Source: JBBRLG01 sp038231495
GTDB taxonomy: Bacteria; Planctomycetota; Planctomycetia; Gemmatales; Gemmataceae
DNA: 6,270 nt
Assembly: GCA_038231495.1 (NCBI GenBank)
Contig: JBBRLG010000446.1
Coordinates: 1-6,270 of the forward strand
Direction: 5' to 3'
Below, one piece after another: positions 1-6,184 of the stretch. Every line of letters begins with the position of its first letter. The first letter of the stretch is position 1. Under the pieces are notes generated by a model. The model was not told the origin of the DNA and made no database searches. It saw only the letters and a list, made by a program, of their open reading frames with translations. Both the position numbers and the translations under genes were made by a program.

Positions 1-107
1 CTCGCCTGTGGATCACTAATTCTCGCGCAGCGCCTAGCAACGACACTAAAGGACGCCGATGAGGGTCGCGTTGTTTCGCATCAGGAAGTTAAGCGCAGAT
101 TAGGTGA

Positions 108-1997
108 GTGGGTCGCACCATTTCGACAAATGCAGGAACTGCAAACCTGAATGAAATCAGCCCAAGTCGTTTGGAATCCGCCTATCAAACTGCCCTGGCC
201 GCCCTCCTCGCCGAGCGCAACCCGGACGGCCATTGGGTCGGCGAACTCTCCACTTCGGCCCTTGCGACCGCCGTCGCTGCCAGCGCCCTTGCCCTGGTGC
301 AGTCGAAAACAACTGCGTTCGGCGCGTTCGAGCCGCTGATTGCTGGCGGCATGGCGTGGCTCGCGGCGCATCAGAACGCCGACGGCGGCTGGGGCGACAC
401 GGTCAAGAGCTTCAGCAACATCTCGACGACGATGCTCTGCCGGGCCGCGTTGCGGATCACGAACACGGCCACGCAGTACCCGGATTGTCTGGAGCGCACC
501 GAGAACTACCTGCGCGAACGCCACGGCCGGACGCCGGCAGCGTTGGCCGAGGCGGTGCGCAAGCGCTACGGCAAAGACCGCACTTTTTCCGTGCCGATCC
601 TGATGACGAGTGCCCTTGCCGGACTGGTGCCGTGGGACGAAGTGCCGCCGTTGCCGTTCGAGCTGGCGTGCTTCCCGCAGTCGTGGTTTCGTTTTCTCAG
701 CCTGCCGGTTGTCAGTTACGCCCTGCCCGCGCTCATTGCCATCGGTCAGGCGGTTTTTTCCCACCGACCGCCGTGGAATCCGGTTGTGCGAATGTTTCGG
801 TGGGCTTCGGTTGCGAAAAGTCTGCGCGTCTTGCAGGCGATTCAGCCGAGTAACGGCGGCTTTCTCGAAGCGGCACCGCTGACAAGCTTCGTCGCGCTGG
901 GTTTGGCGAGTAGCGGCAACGCGGCTCATCCGGTTGTGGGCAAGTGTGTCGAATTTCTGAAACAAGGCGTCCGGCCCGACGGCAGTTGGCCGATTGACAC
1001 GAACCTGTCAACGTGGGTGACGACGTTGGCGATAAATGCAATCGGTGCGGCGGGCGACCTGGACAAGTTGGAACAGCAAACCGAATTGCGCGACTGGCTG
1101 CTTAAGCAGCAGTTCCAAGAGCGTCATGCCTACACGGGGGCTGCCCCCGGCGCGTGGGCCTGGACGCCGCTGCCCGGCGGCGTGCCGGATGCTGATGACA
1201 CGCCGGGCGCAATGCTCGCGTTACTAAATCTTGGCGCTGGAGATGATGCCTCGAATGCCGCCTTGATTGACGCTTTCAGCTGGCTTTGGGGGGTACGAAA
1301 TCGCGACCTTGGGTGGCCCACTTTCTGTCGTGGGTGGGGCCGATTGCCTTTCGACCTCAGTGGCGCCGATCTGACCGCCCACGTCGTGCGAGCTGTCGGG
1401 GCGTTTGCGAAATACGGACAACAAGATTTAGCACGGCTTGACCCAATCAAACGTGGCCGTATCTATCGGGACAAGTGGCAGCCGAATCTGGCGCACTGCA
1501 TTGAAGCCGCTTGGCATAGCGGTTTCAGATATTTGGAACGAGTCCAAAAAGTCGACGGCTCCTGGCTGCCGCTCTGGTTCGGGTGCCAGCACGCCCCGGA
1601 CGACGAAAACCCGACTTACGGCACCGCCCGCGTGCTGGCCGCTTACCGCGACCTCGATAGGATGTACGAAGAGCCGGCGCAACGCGGCGTGCGGTTCTTG
1701 CTTGCCATCCAAAACGCCGACGGCGGTTGGGGCGGCGCGGCGAACACGCCGTCGAGCATCGAAGAAACCGCCCTCGCCGTCGAGGTGTTGCTCGACGCGG
1801 GGCCGAACGCCGGGCCGGCCGTGAATAAGGGGCTGAACTGGCTCGTCGAACAGGTGGAGGCCGGGAACCTGTACCACCCCACGCCCATCGGTTTTTATTT
1901 CGCGAAGCTCTGGTATTTTGAGAAGCTTTACCCGATAATCTTTACCGTCGCCGCGCTTGGCCGTACACGCCGCAAACTCTCTCCCGCGCCGCCTTGA
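108..1997 (+). CDS. Squalene-hopene-cyclase-like class II terpene cyclase
   Basis: A 629-residue protein, close to the roughly 630 residues of bacterial squalene-hopene cyclases, which cyclise long isoprenoids by protonation at the membrane surface. The general-acid motif DADDT is at residues 361-365 (DXDD family motif). The segment DLTAH at 421-425 matches the conserved Asp and His that assist the catalytic Asp in Alicyclobacillus SHC. QW-type repeats are visible at 37-43, 89-96, 289-294, 481-486 and 535-541, and GGFLEA at 250-255 is also SHC-like. The C-terminus is divergent: the last QW repeat has lost its GGW, and the aromatic product pocket (GF-x3-FYLGY in SHC) is replaced by PIGFYFAKLWY at 593-603. 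The substrate may therefore not be squalene. The GTG start at 108 directly follows an in-frame stop (105-107), so it is the earliest possible start; no well-spaced Shine-Dalgarno precedes it. The gene is first in the operon. The family call is firm, the exact product unknown. Confidence 0.88.
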   Translation: MGRTISTNAGTANLNEISPSRLESAYQTALAALLAERNPDGHWVGELSTSALATAVAASALALVQSKTTAFGAFEPLIAGGMAWLAAHQNADGGWGDTVKSFSNISTTMLCRAALRITNTATQYPDCLERTENYLRERHGRTPAALAEAVRKRYGKDRTFSVPILMTSALAGLVPWDEVPPLPFELACFPQSWFRFLSLPVVSYALPALIAIGQAVFSHRPPWNPVVRMFRWASVAKSLRVLQAIQPSNGGFLEAAPLTSFVALGLASSGNAAHPVVGKCVEFLKQGVRPDGSWPIDTNLSTWVTTLAINAIGAAGDLDKLEQQTELRDWLLKQQFQERHAYTGAAPGAWAWTPLPGGVPDADDTPGAMLALLNLGAGDDASNAALIDAFSWLWGVRNRDLGWPTFCRGWGRLPFDLSGADLTAHVVRAVGAFAKYGQQDLARLDPIKRGRIYRDKWQPNLAHCIEAAWHSGFRYLERVQKVDGSWLPLWFGCQHAPDDENPTYGTARVLAAYRDLDRMYEEPAQRGVRFLLAIQNADGGWGGAANTPSSIEETALAVEVLLDAGPNAGPAVNKGLNWLVEQVEAGNLYHPTPIGFYFAKLWYFEKLYPIIFTVAALGRTRRKLSPAPP

Positions 1998-2023
1998 CCC
2001 ACCCCGACCGCCTTCACTCACCT

Positions 2024-2027
2024 GAGG
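2024..2027 (+). promoter_or_regulatory. Shine-Dalgarno site for the DUF116-prenyl synthase gene
   Basis: GAGG (within TGAGGA) lies 8 nt upstream of GTG 2036, inside the reading frame that could otherwise start at TTG 1994. Its spacing is what favours GTG 2036 as the true start. Conservation of the first 14 codons in homologues would argue the other way. Confidence 0.5.
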
Positions 2028-2035
2028 ATCCCAAC

Positions 2036-3829
2036 GTGGCGCTAGCTGCCGAGACCCAGGCCGATAAAAAAGAGAAACGCCCCAACTCCACCCACCTGAA
2101 GGTCGTCCCGGAGACGCGCGCCTTGCGCGACCTGGTTCGAGCAGAGTCAGCCCGCGTTGCCGCCCCTATCGACCGCGCCAAGGGCATGACCCGGCCGGAA
2201 CTCCGCGCGTTTGCCGAGGGCATGCTCGTCGGCATGGGGTTGACCGAACAGTACCTCGGCTTCGCGATGGTCTGCATCGCCAACGAGTTTTGGCGCGAAC
2301 AGGTGCAGGCCACCGCCTTCAACCGCCGGCTGCTGCTCCTGCCCCACTGCCTCAAGCACGCCGAGGGCTGCCCGGCAGATTACGACGAATTCGGTCTCGA
2401 TTGTCGCAAATGCGGCGCCTGCTCCGTCGCCGACTTCAAGACCAAGGCGGAAGACCTCGGCTACAAGGTCCTCGTCTCCGAAGGCACGCCCATCGTCCTG
2501 AAAATCATTGTCAGCGGCCACGTCGATGCGATCGTCGGCGTCGCCTGTTTGAACGTGCTCGAAAAGGCGTTCGACAAGATTCTGCTGGCCGGCATTCCGT
2601 GCGTCGCCGCGCCGCTGCTGTCGAGCAACTGCCGTAGCACGTCGGTCGATGACGACTGGGTGTCCGAGTTGATCGACCTGAAGACGCCGCCGCCCGCCGT
2701 GCAAACGAAAACCTACGTCCACCTGATGCGGGCGGCGTACCAGGTGTGCGAAGAGCCGGAGTTGTCGCGCCTCGCGCCGCGCAGCCGCGCCGGCGCAGGC
2801 AACGGCAAGGCCACCGACCCGCTGGCCGTCCACGAAAACATCGCCTACGAATGGATGGGCCAGGGTGGCAAGCGCTCGCGGCCCTTCATCACGCTGGCCG
2901 CCTACGACGCCTTGAAGGGGGCAAGTGGGACGTTGAGCGCCGCCGGCTGTCAGCTGCCCGACGGCGTGCGCCGCACGGCCCTGGCCATCGAGGCGTTCCA
3001 CAAGGCGTCGCTGGTCCACGACGACATCGAGGACGACGACACCTTCCGCTACGGCCACGAAACGCTGCACCGGCAATACGGCGTGGCGACCGCGATCAAC
3101 GTCGGCGATTACCTGCTCGGCCTGGGTTATCGCCTCGTGGCCCGCGAGCGCAAGGACCTCGGCGGCGATTGCACGGCGGACATCGTCAACCGCATGGCCG
3201 AGGCGCACTTGAAGCTATCCGAAGGCCAGGGTGCCGAACTGCTCTGGCGCGACGCGCGCGACAAGACGCTAACCGCGCTGGACGCTTTGAAAATCTACGC
3301 CCTCAAGACCGCGCCCGCCTTTGAGGCCGCGCTGTACGCCGGCCTGCGGCTGGCAGCGCCGGCGGACGGCTACGACAAGGCCGTGACCGACTTCAGCAAG
3401 AACCTCGGCGTCGCCTTTCAGATTCTAAACGACCTCAAAGATTGGGAGGCCGACGGCGACAACAAGGTGATCGCCGGCCAGGACGTGCTGGCGGCCCGGC
3501 CCACCTTGCTGCTGGCCCTGGCCCTCGAAGGGTGTACCGCGGCCGAGCGCGCGGAACTGCTGGCACTCATCGGCACGGCCCACGACGCAGCCCAGTCGGA
3601 GCAGATCGTGCGGCGCGTGCGGCACTTCTTCGAGAACGCCGCGGTGTTCGCCAAGGCCGAGAAACTCGTCGAAAAGTTCCGTGCCCGCGCCGAGGCCGTT
3701 GCCGACGAGGTCGAGCCGACGGCATTGCGCGAGCTGCTTTATTACCTGGTTGACAGCGTGCTCGACCAGAAATCGGCGGCGCCGCCGGAACCGGCCCCGC
3801 TGCAACTGCTACAGCTATCCACGCCATGA
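2036..3829 (+). CDS. DUF116 domain fused to trans-polyprenyl diphosphate synthase
   Basis: A 597-residue two-domain protein (numbered from GTG 2036). Residues about 60-220 look like DUF116, a family of unknown function, with a metal-site-like cysteine series: HC at 104-105, C112, C123, C126, C129, then C171, C189 and C199. Residues about 265-560 are an isoprenyl diphosphate synthase, which condenses isopentenyl diphosphate onto an allylic diphosphate. Visible motifs are GGKRSRP (277-283), first Asp-rich motif DDIED (329-333), GQ (397-398), KT (424-425) and second Asp-rich motif NDLKD (465-469), where the usual first Asp is Asn. Small residues (Ala324, Ser325) before the first motif are typical of enzymes making chains longer than C15. 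Start choice: GAGG at 2024-2027 lies 8 nt before GTG 2036. The alternative TTG at 1994 overlaps the cyclase stop (TTGA), adds 14 residues and has no Shine-Dalgarno. The stop overlaps the next gene by ATGA. Chain length and the role of DUF116 are unknown. Confidence 0.88.
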   Translation: MALAAETQADKKEKRPNSTHLKVVPETRALRDLVRAESARVAAPIDRAKGMTRPELRAFAEGMLVGMGLTEQYLGFAMVCIANEFWREQVQATAFNRRLLLLPHCLKHAEGCPADYDEFGLDCRKCGACSVADFKTKAEDLGYKVLVSEGTPIVLKIIVSGHVDAIVGVACLNVLEKAFDKILLAGIPCVAAPLLSSNCRSTSVDDDWVSELIDLKTPPPAVQTKTYVHLMRAAYQVCEEPELSRLAPRSRAGAGNGKATDPLAVHENIAYEWMGQGGKRSRPFITLAAYDALKGASGTLSAAGCQLPDGVRRTALAIEAFHKASLVHDDIEDDDTFRYGHETLHRQYGVATAINVGDYLLGLGYRLVARERKDLGGDCTADIVNRMAEAHLKLSEGQGAELLWRDARDKTLTALDALKIYALKTAPAFEAALYAGLRLAAPADGYDKAVTDFSKNLGVAFQILNDLKDWEADGDNKVIAGQDVLAARPTLLLALALEGCTAAERAELLALIGTAHDAAQSEQIVRRVRHFFENAAVFAKAEKLVEKFRARAEAVADEVEPTALRELLYYLVDSVLDQKSAAPPEPAPLQLLQLSTP

Positions 3830-4368
3830 ACCCCCTCCCCCGGAACGTCGCGCCCGACCTGCCCGAACTGTTCGCCCAGTTTCCCCCCGCCGACGACCAG
3901 CCCGCGTACGAGGTGGTGCCGCCCGACGCGGTGCCGCCTCCGTACCAAAACCTCCTCGTCCACGAGCACCACATGACCGTGACGGTCGAGGCCTACCACG
4001 GCGACCGCGTCAACGTCCGCATCCTTAACCGGCGGCTGGACGAGCCGTACTACAGCCGCAAAATCTTGTTGACGCTGGAAAAGACGGGCCGGGTCGTGCA
4101 GTTCGGCATCGTGCGCGTGAATCTGGACCACGTCAGTCGGCCGGTGCGCGACCGGATCGTCGAGGGCAAGACGCCGTTCGGCCGCATCCTGATCGAACAC
4201 GACGTGTTGCGCCGGATCGAGCCGATGGCGTACCTGCGGGTCGAGTGTGGCCCTGCTCAGATGCAGTGGTTCGGCCTGGAAAAGCCGGTGCCGCTGTACG
4301 GCCGGCTGGCGATCATCCACTGCAACGGCCAGCCCGCGGTGGAATTGTTGGAAGTGGTCGCACCGTAA
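3826..4368 (+). CDS. UbiC-like (chorismate pyruvate-lyase fold) protein
   Basis: A 180-residue protein that I align by eye to E. coli UbiC (165 aa), which splits chorismate into 4-hydroxybenzoate and pyruvate in the cytoplasm. GKTPFGR at 114-120 matches UbiC GKTPLGR. SRKILL (77-82) matches LREILL, and HMT (49-51) matches SMT. The C-terminal YGR-x7-NGQP (158-170) matches the WGR-x7-SGKP region. On this alignment the product-contacting residues of UbiC correspond to Met50, Arg78, Phe118 (Leu in UbiC), and Glu173 or Glu176 (one-residue uncertainty). The first ~40 residues are Pro-rich and unaligned. There is no signal peptide or membrane segment. The ATG overlaps the stop of the prenyl synthase gene (ATGA), so translation is probably coupled; no Shine-Dalgarno is evident. 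This position suggests that an aromatic acid feeds the same pathway as the isoprenoid. A UTRA/UbiC-fold protein without lyase activity remains possible. Many annotations would call it hypothetical. Confidence 0.72.
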   Translation: MNPLPRNVAPDLPELFAQFPPADDQPAYEVVPPDAVPPPYQNLLVHEHHMTVTVEAYHGDRVNVRILNRRLDEPYYSRKILLTLEKTGRVVQFGIVRVNLDHVSRPVRDRIVEGKTPFGRILIEHDVLRRIEPMAYLRVECGPAQMQWFGLEKPVPLYGRLAIIHCNGQPAVELLEVVAP

Positions 4369-4412
4369 GGCCGCTGCTACATTAGCCGTCGGCGCACCCC
4401 CTCCCTCCCCTT

Positions 4413-4416
4413 GGAG
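4413..4416 (+). promoter_or_regulatory. Shine-Dalgarno site for the MFS transporter gene
   Basis: GGAG lies 8 nt upstream of TTG 4425. It supports this rare start codon, which also keeps the first transmembrane helix whole; the next in-frame ATG, at 4533, would cut into that helix. Confidence 0.6.
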
Positions 4417-4424
4417 CCATTCCC

Positions 4425-6008
4425 TTGTCAACGCTTCAGCCAACCCCGGCGTCTGGTCTCGGCTCCACGACGCGCATTCTCGTTCTCCTGGTGGCCGCGA
4501 TCGGCTTCCTTTTCGACACCTACGAACTGCTCATGTTCCCGGTGATCGGCTCGGACGCGGTCGGGGAACTCATCCTCGTGAATCCCGACAACAGCTCGCC
4601 CGGCTGGCAGGCCGAACTCGGCTTCCAAGGTAGCAGTAACCTGAAGCGCGGCGTTTCGCCGCGCAGTGAACCCGTCCGCCTGTGGGCCGGCCGGATGCTC
4701 TGGATCGCGGCCCTGTGCGGCGGGGTGTTCGGCCTTCTGGGCGGGTGGCTGACGGACCGACTGGGACGCAAGACCATCATGATCGTCGCCATCCTGGCGT
4801 ACTCGGTGTCCCCGGTCGCCGCGGCCTTTAGCACGGACCTTTGGCAACTGGTATTGTTTCGGTGTACGACCTTCATTGGCGTGTGTGTCGAAATGGTCGC
4901 CGCGGTCACCTGGTTGGCGGAGCTTTTCGAGGACAAGCGTACCCGCGAACTGACCATCGGCTGGACCCTGGCCACCGCCTCGCTCGGCGGCATCCTGGTC
5001 ACGGAAGTTTACAACTACATTGTCGATGCCGCTAAAACGGCCGGCAGCCTGCCGGCGCTGCCCTTTCCCAGCGGCCACGTCCCGGAAAACGTGGCCTGGC
5101 GCTTCACGCTCCTGACGGGCTTGATTCCGGGTGCCGCCATCCTGTTGCTCATGCCGTTCGTGCCGGAGTCGCGCGTCTGGAAGCAGAGGAAAATGGCGGG
5201 CACGTTACAGCGCCCGAGTTTCCTTGCCCTCTTTTCACCCGGCCTGCTGCGCACGACCGTGGTGACGACGATCCTGTCTGCGTGCGGCTATGCCGCGGCG
5301 TTCGGGGCGATTCAATTGACGCCGCTGCTAATCGCCCCAGGCCTGCCCGACATGGTCGCCCTGCAAGGGGAGGCCGAAAAAGAGGTGAAAGCCGCCGCGA
5401 CCAAGTTGAAGGAAACGAAAGACGGCACCTCGGAACAGAACGAGGCCAAGGTCCAATTGACCGCCGCCGCGCTCAAAACCAAGGAAGCCGCCCAGGCGTT
5501 GAAGGTGCGCCGTGGCAACCTCCAGCGCTGGCAAGAACTCGGCGGCCTCCTGGGGCGTATCCTGCTGGCCGGCTTGCTGATCTTCGTGCCGAGCCGCATT
5601 TTGATCCGCCTCTTCCTGATCCCCGGCGTGGTGTTATTTCCGATTACGTTCGTCTACCTGGTCAAGGAAGATTATGTCGTGTTCGCGACCGCCATTTTCT
5701 TCTGCGGCTTGCTGACGGTGGCTCAGTTCAGTTTCCTCAGTGAGTTTTTGCCCAAGGTCTTTCCCGTCCACCTGCGCGGCACCGGCGGCAGCTTCGCCAC
5801 GAACTTCGGGGGCCGCATGATCGGCACCATGGCCGCAACGCTGAACACCGAATTCCTGTCCAAGCTGTTCCCCGGCCCGCCGGCGATGCAGGTGGCCTAC
5901 GCCGCGGCGACCATCGGCGGCAGCGTGTACTTGATCGCGCTCGTCGCGTCGTTCCTGCTGCCGGCGCCGCGGGACGAAGGCGAGAAAGAAACGCTCCTTT
6001 CTACTTGA
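4425..6008 (+). CDS. Major facilitator superfamily transporter (metabolite:H+ symporter-like)
   Basis: A 527-residue inner-membrane protein with twelve predicted helices: about residues 17-41, 90-109, 117-136, 138-165, 176-200, 225-246, 275-303, 372-390, 393-413, 417-445, 452-473 and 488-513. The MFS signature GGWLTDRLGRKT is at 106-117. PESRVWKQRK (247-256) follows helix 6, as in sugar and organic-acid symporters, and GFLFDTYELL (27-36) in helix 1 also resembles that group. It is longer than the usual 400-450 residues because of two soluble insertions. One is a ~48-residue loop between helices 1 and 2. The other is a charged Ala/Lys/Glu-rich helical segment (about 313-368) between helices 7 and 8, expected on the periplasmic side. 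The TTG start is supported by GGAG upstream. The gene lies 56 nt after the UbiC-like gene, so it may share its transcript and could carry a precursor or product. The substrate cannot be read from the sequence. Confidence 0.9.
   Translation: MSTLQPTPASGLGSTTRILVLLVAAIGFLFDTYELLMFPVIGSDAVGELILVNPDNSSPGWQAELGFQGSSNLKRGVSPRSEPVRLWAGRMLWIAALCGGVFGLLGGWLTDRLGRKTIMIVAILAYSVSPVAAAFSTDLWQLVLFRCTTFIGVCVEMVAAVTWLAELFEDKRTRELTIGWTLATASLGGILVTEVYNYIVDAAKTAGSLPALPFPSGHVPENVAWRFTLLTGLIPGAAILLLMPFVPESRVWKQRKMAGTLQRPSFLALFSPGLLRTTVVTTILSACGYAAAFGAIQLTPLLIAPGLPDMVALQGEAEKEVKAAATKLKETKDGTSEQNEAKVQLTAAALKTKEAAQALKVRRGNLQRWQELGGLLGRILLAGLLIFVPSRILIRLFLIPGVVLFPITFVYLVKEDYVVFATAIFFCGLLTVAQFSFLSEFLPKVFPVHLRGTGGSFATNFGGRMIGTMAATLNTEFLSKLFPGPPAMQVAYAAATIGGSVYLIALVASFLLPAPRDEGEKETLLST
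4646..4664. repeat. Perfect GC-rich hairpin inside the transporter gene
   Basis: GCGCGGCG (4646-4653) and CGCCGCGC (4657-4664) form an 8-bp perfect stem with loop TTT. It encodes part of the extended hydrophilic loop between helices 1 and 2 (about residues 74-80). It may be an in-frame palindromic element or chance in GC-rich DNA. Confidence 0.5.
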
Positions 6009-6017
6009 AGGGCGGCG

Positions 6018-6124
6018 GTTATACTCACCCCGGTTTAGAATGACACAAGCCCGACGCGCAAGCGAGGGTCCGGCCCTCGCTTGCGCGTCGGGCTTGTGTC
6101 AAATTGCCTCGCGCCGAGTATAAC
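6018..6124. repeat. 107-bp nested palindrome after the transporter gene
   Basis: Outer arms GTTATACTC (6018-6026) and GAGTATAAC (6116-6124) are exact reverse complements. They flank the inner 28-bp inverted repeat at equal 14-nt distances on both sides, so both arm pairs share one dyad axis at 6071. The 14-nt spacers are not complementary overall. I see no target-site duplication at either edge and no coding capacity. Confidence 0.75.
6041..6101. repeat. Perfect 28-bp inverted repeat, REP-like; possible terminator
   Basis: Arms 6041-6068 and 6074-6101 are perfectly complementary over 28 bp with a 5-nt loop (TCCGG). Each arm contains a smaller hairpin core: CCC GA C GC [GCAA] GC GA GGG at 6050-6068 and its reverse complement at 6074-6092. 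The element looks like two head-to-head REP units of a kind I associate with planctomycete intergenic regions. It starts 33 nt after the transporter stop and could end transcription or protect the mRNA 3' end. No U-tract follows on either strand, so a classical intrinsic terminator is not supported. Confidence 0.85.
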
Positions 6125-6137
6125 ACGACTTGGCGAG

Positions 6138-6157
6138 CCGGGAGCGTAAGCGACCGG
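6138..6157 (+). repeat. Second REP-like hairpin with GNRA loop and tandem G-A pairs
   Basis: The sequence CCGG GA GC [GTAA] GC GA CCGG folds on itself as 4 bp, a symmetric GA/GA internal pair, 2 bp and a GTAA tetraloop. It has the same core layout as the arms of the neighbouring 28-bp inverted repeat, apart from one extra C there and different outer stems. Confidence 0.6.
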
Positions 6158-6184
6158 AGGTTATTCCGAGACAGACTCCGGTCG
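6151..6184. repeat. Hairpin alternative to the second REP-like unit
   Basis: CGACCGGAG (6151-6159) and CTCCGGTCG (6176-6184) make a 9-bp perfect stem with a 16-nt loop. It shares 6151-6157 with the REP-like hairpin, so only one of the two can form at a time. No U-tract follows. Confidence 0.5.

Noticed and set aside
81..965. Long minus-strand open frame opposite the cyclase gene
   Set aside because: It is Arg/Gln-rich with no family motif and lies opposite a clearly conserved cyclase. It is a product of GC-rich codon use.
2147..3208. 353-residue minus-strand open frame opposite the prenyl synthase
   Set aside because: It has no recognisable domain, a low-complexity composition, and lies fully opposite coding sequence with intact catalytic motifs.
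108..4368. Standard hopanoid biosynthesis operon
   Set aside because: No squalene synthase (hpnCDE-type) or hopanoid side-chain genes are present, and the cyclase pocket is divergent. Squalene cyclisation cannot be excluded but is not assumed.
4348..4383. Promoter TTGGAA ... TACATT before the transporter gene
   Set aside because: The spacing is 24 nt, too long for a normal sigma-70-type promoter; a separate promoter is possible but not supported.
4395..4412. Pyrimidine-rich tract that could give a G-quadruplex on the minus strand
   Set aside because: Only three runs of three or more G are present on the minus strand, so a standard four-run quadruplex is not met.
3742..4443. Minus-strand open frame spanning the UbiC-like gene
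   Set aside because: It is an antisense shadow of a gene that aligns to a known family; I see no motif or ribosome site of its own.
6005..6025. Promoter TTGAAG ... TATACT after the transporter gene
   Set aside because: The hexamers are only 9 nt apart, no gene follows on the + strand in the window, and TATACT is part of the palindrome arm.
6041..6110. Classical Rho-independent terminator
   Set aside because: The stem is strong, but the right flank is AAATTGCC on the + strand and the other strand also lacks a T-run. It is kept as a repeat with possible termination.
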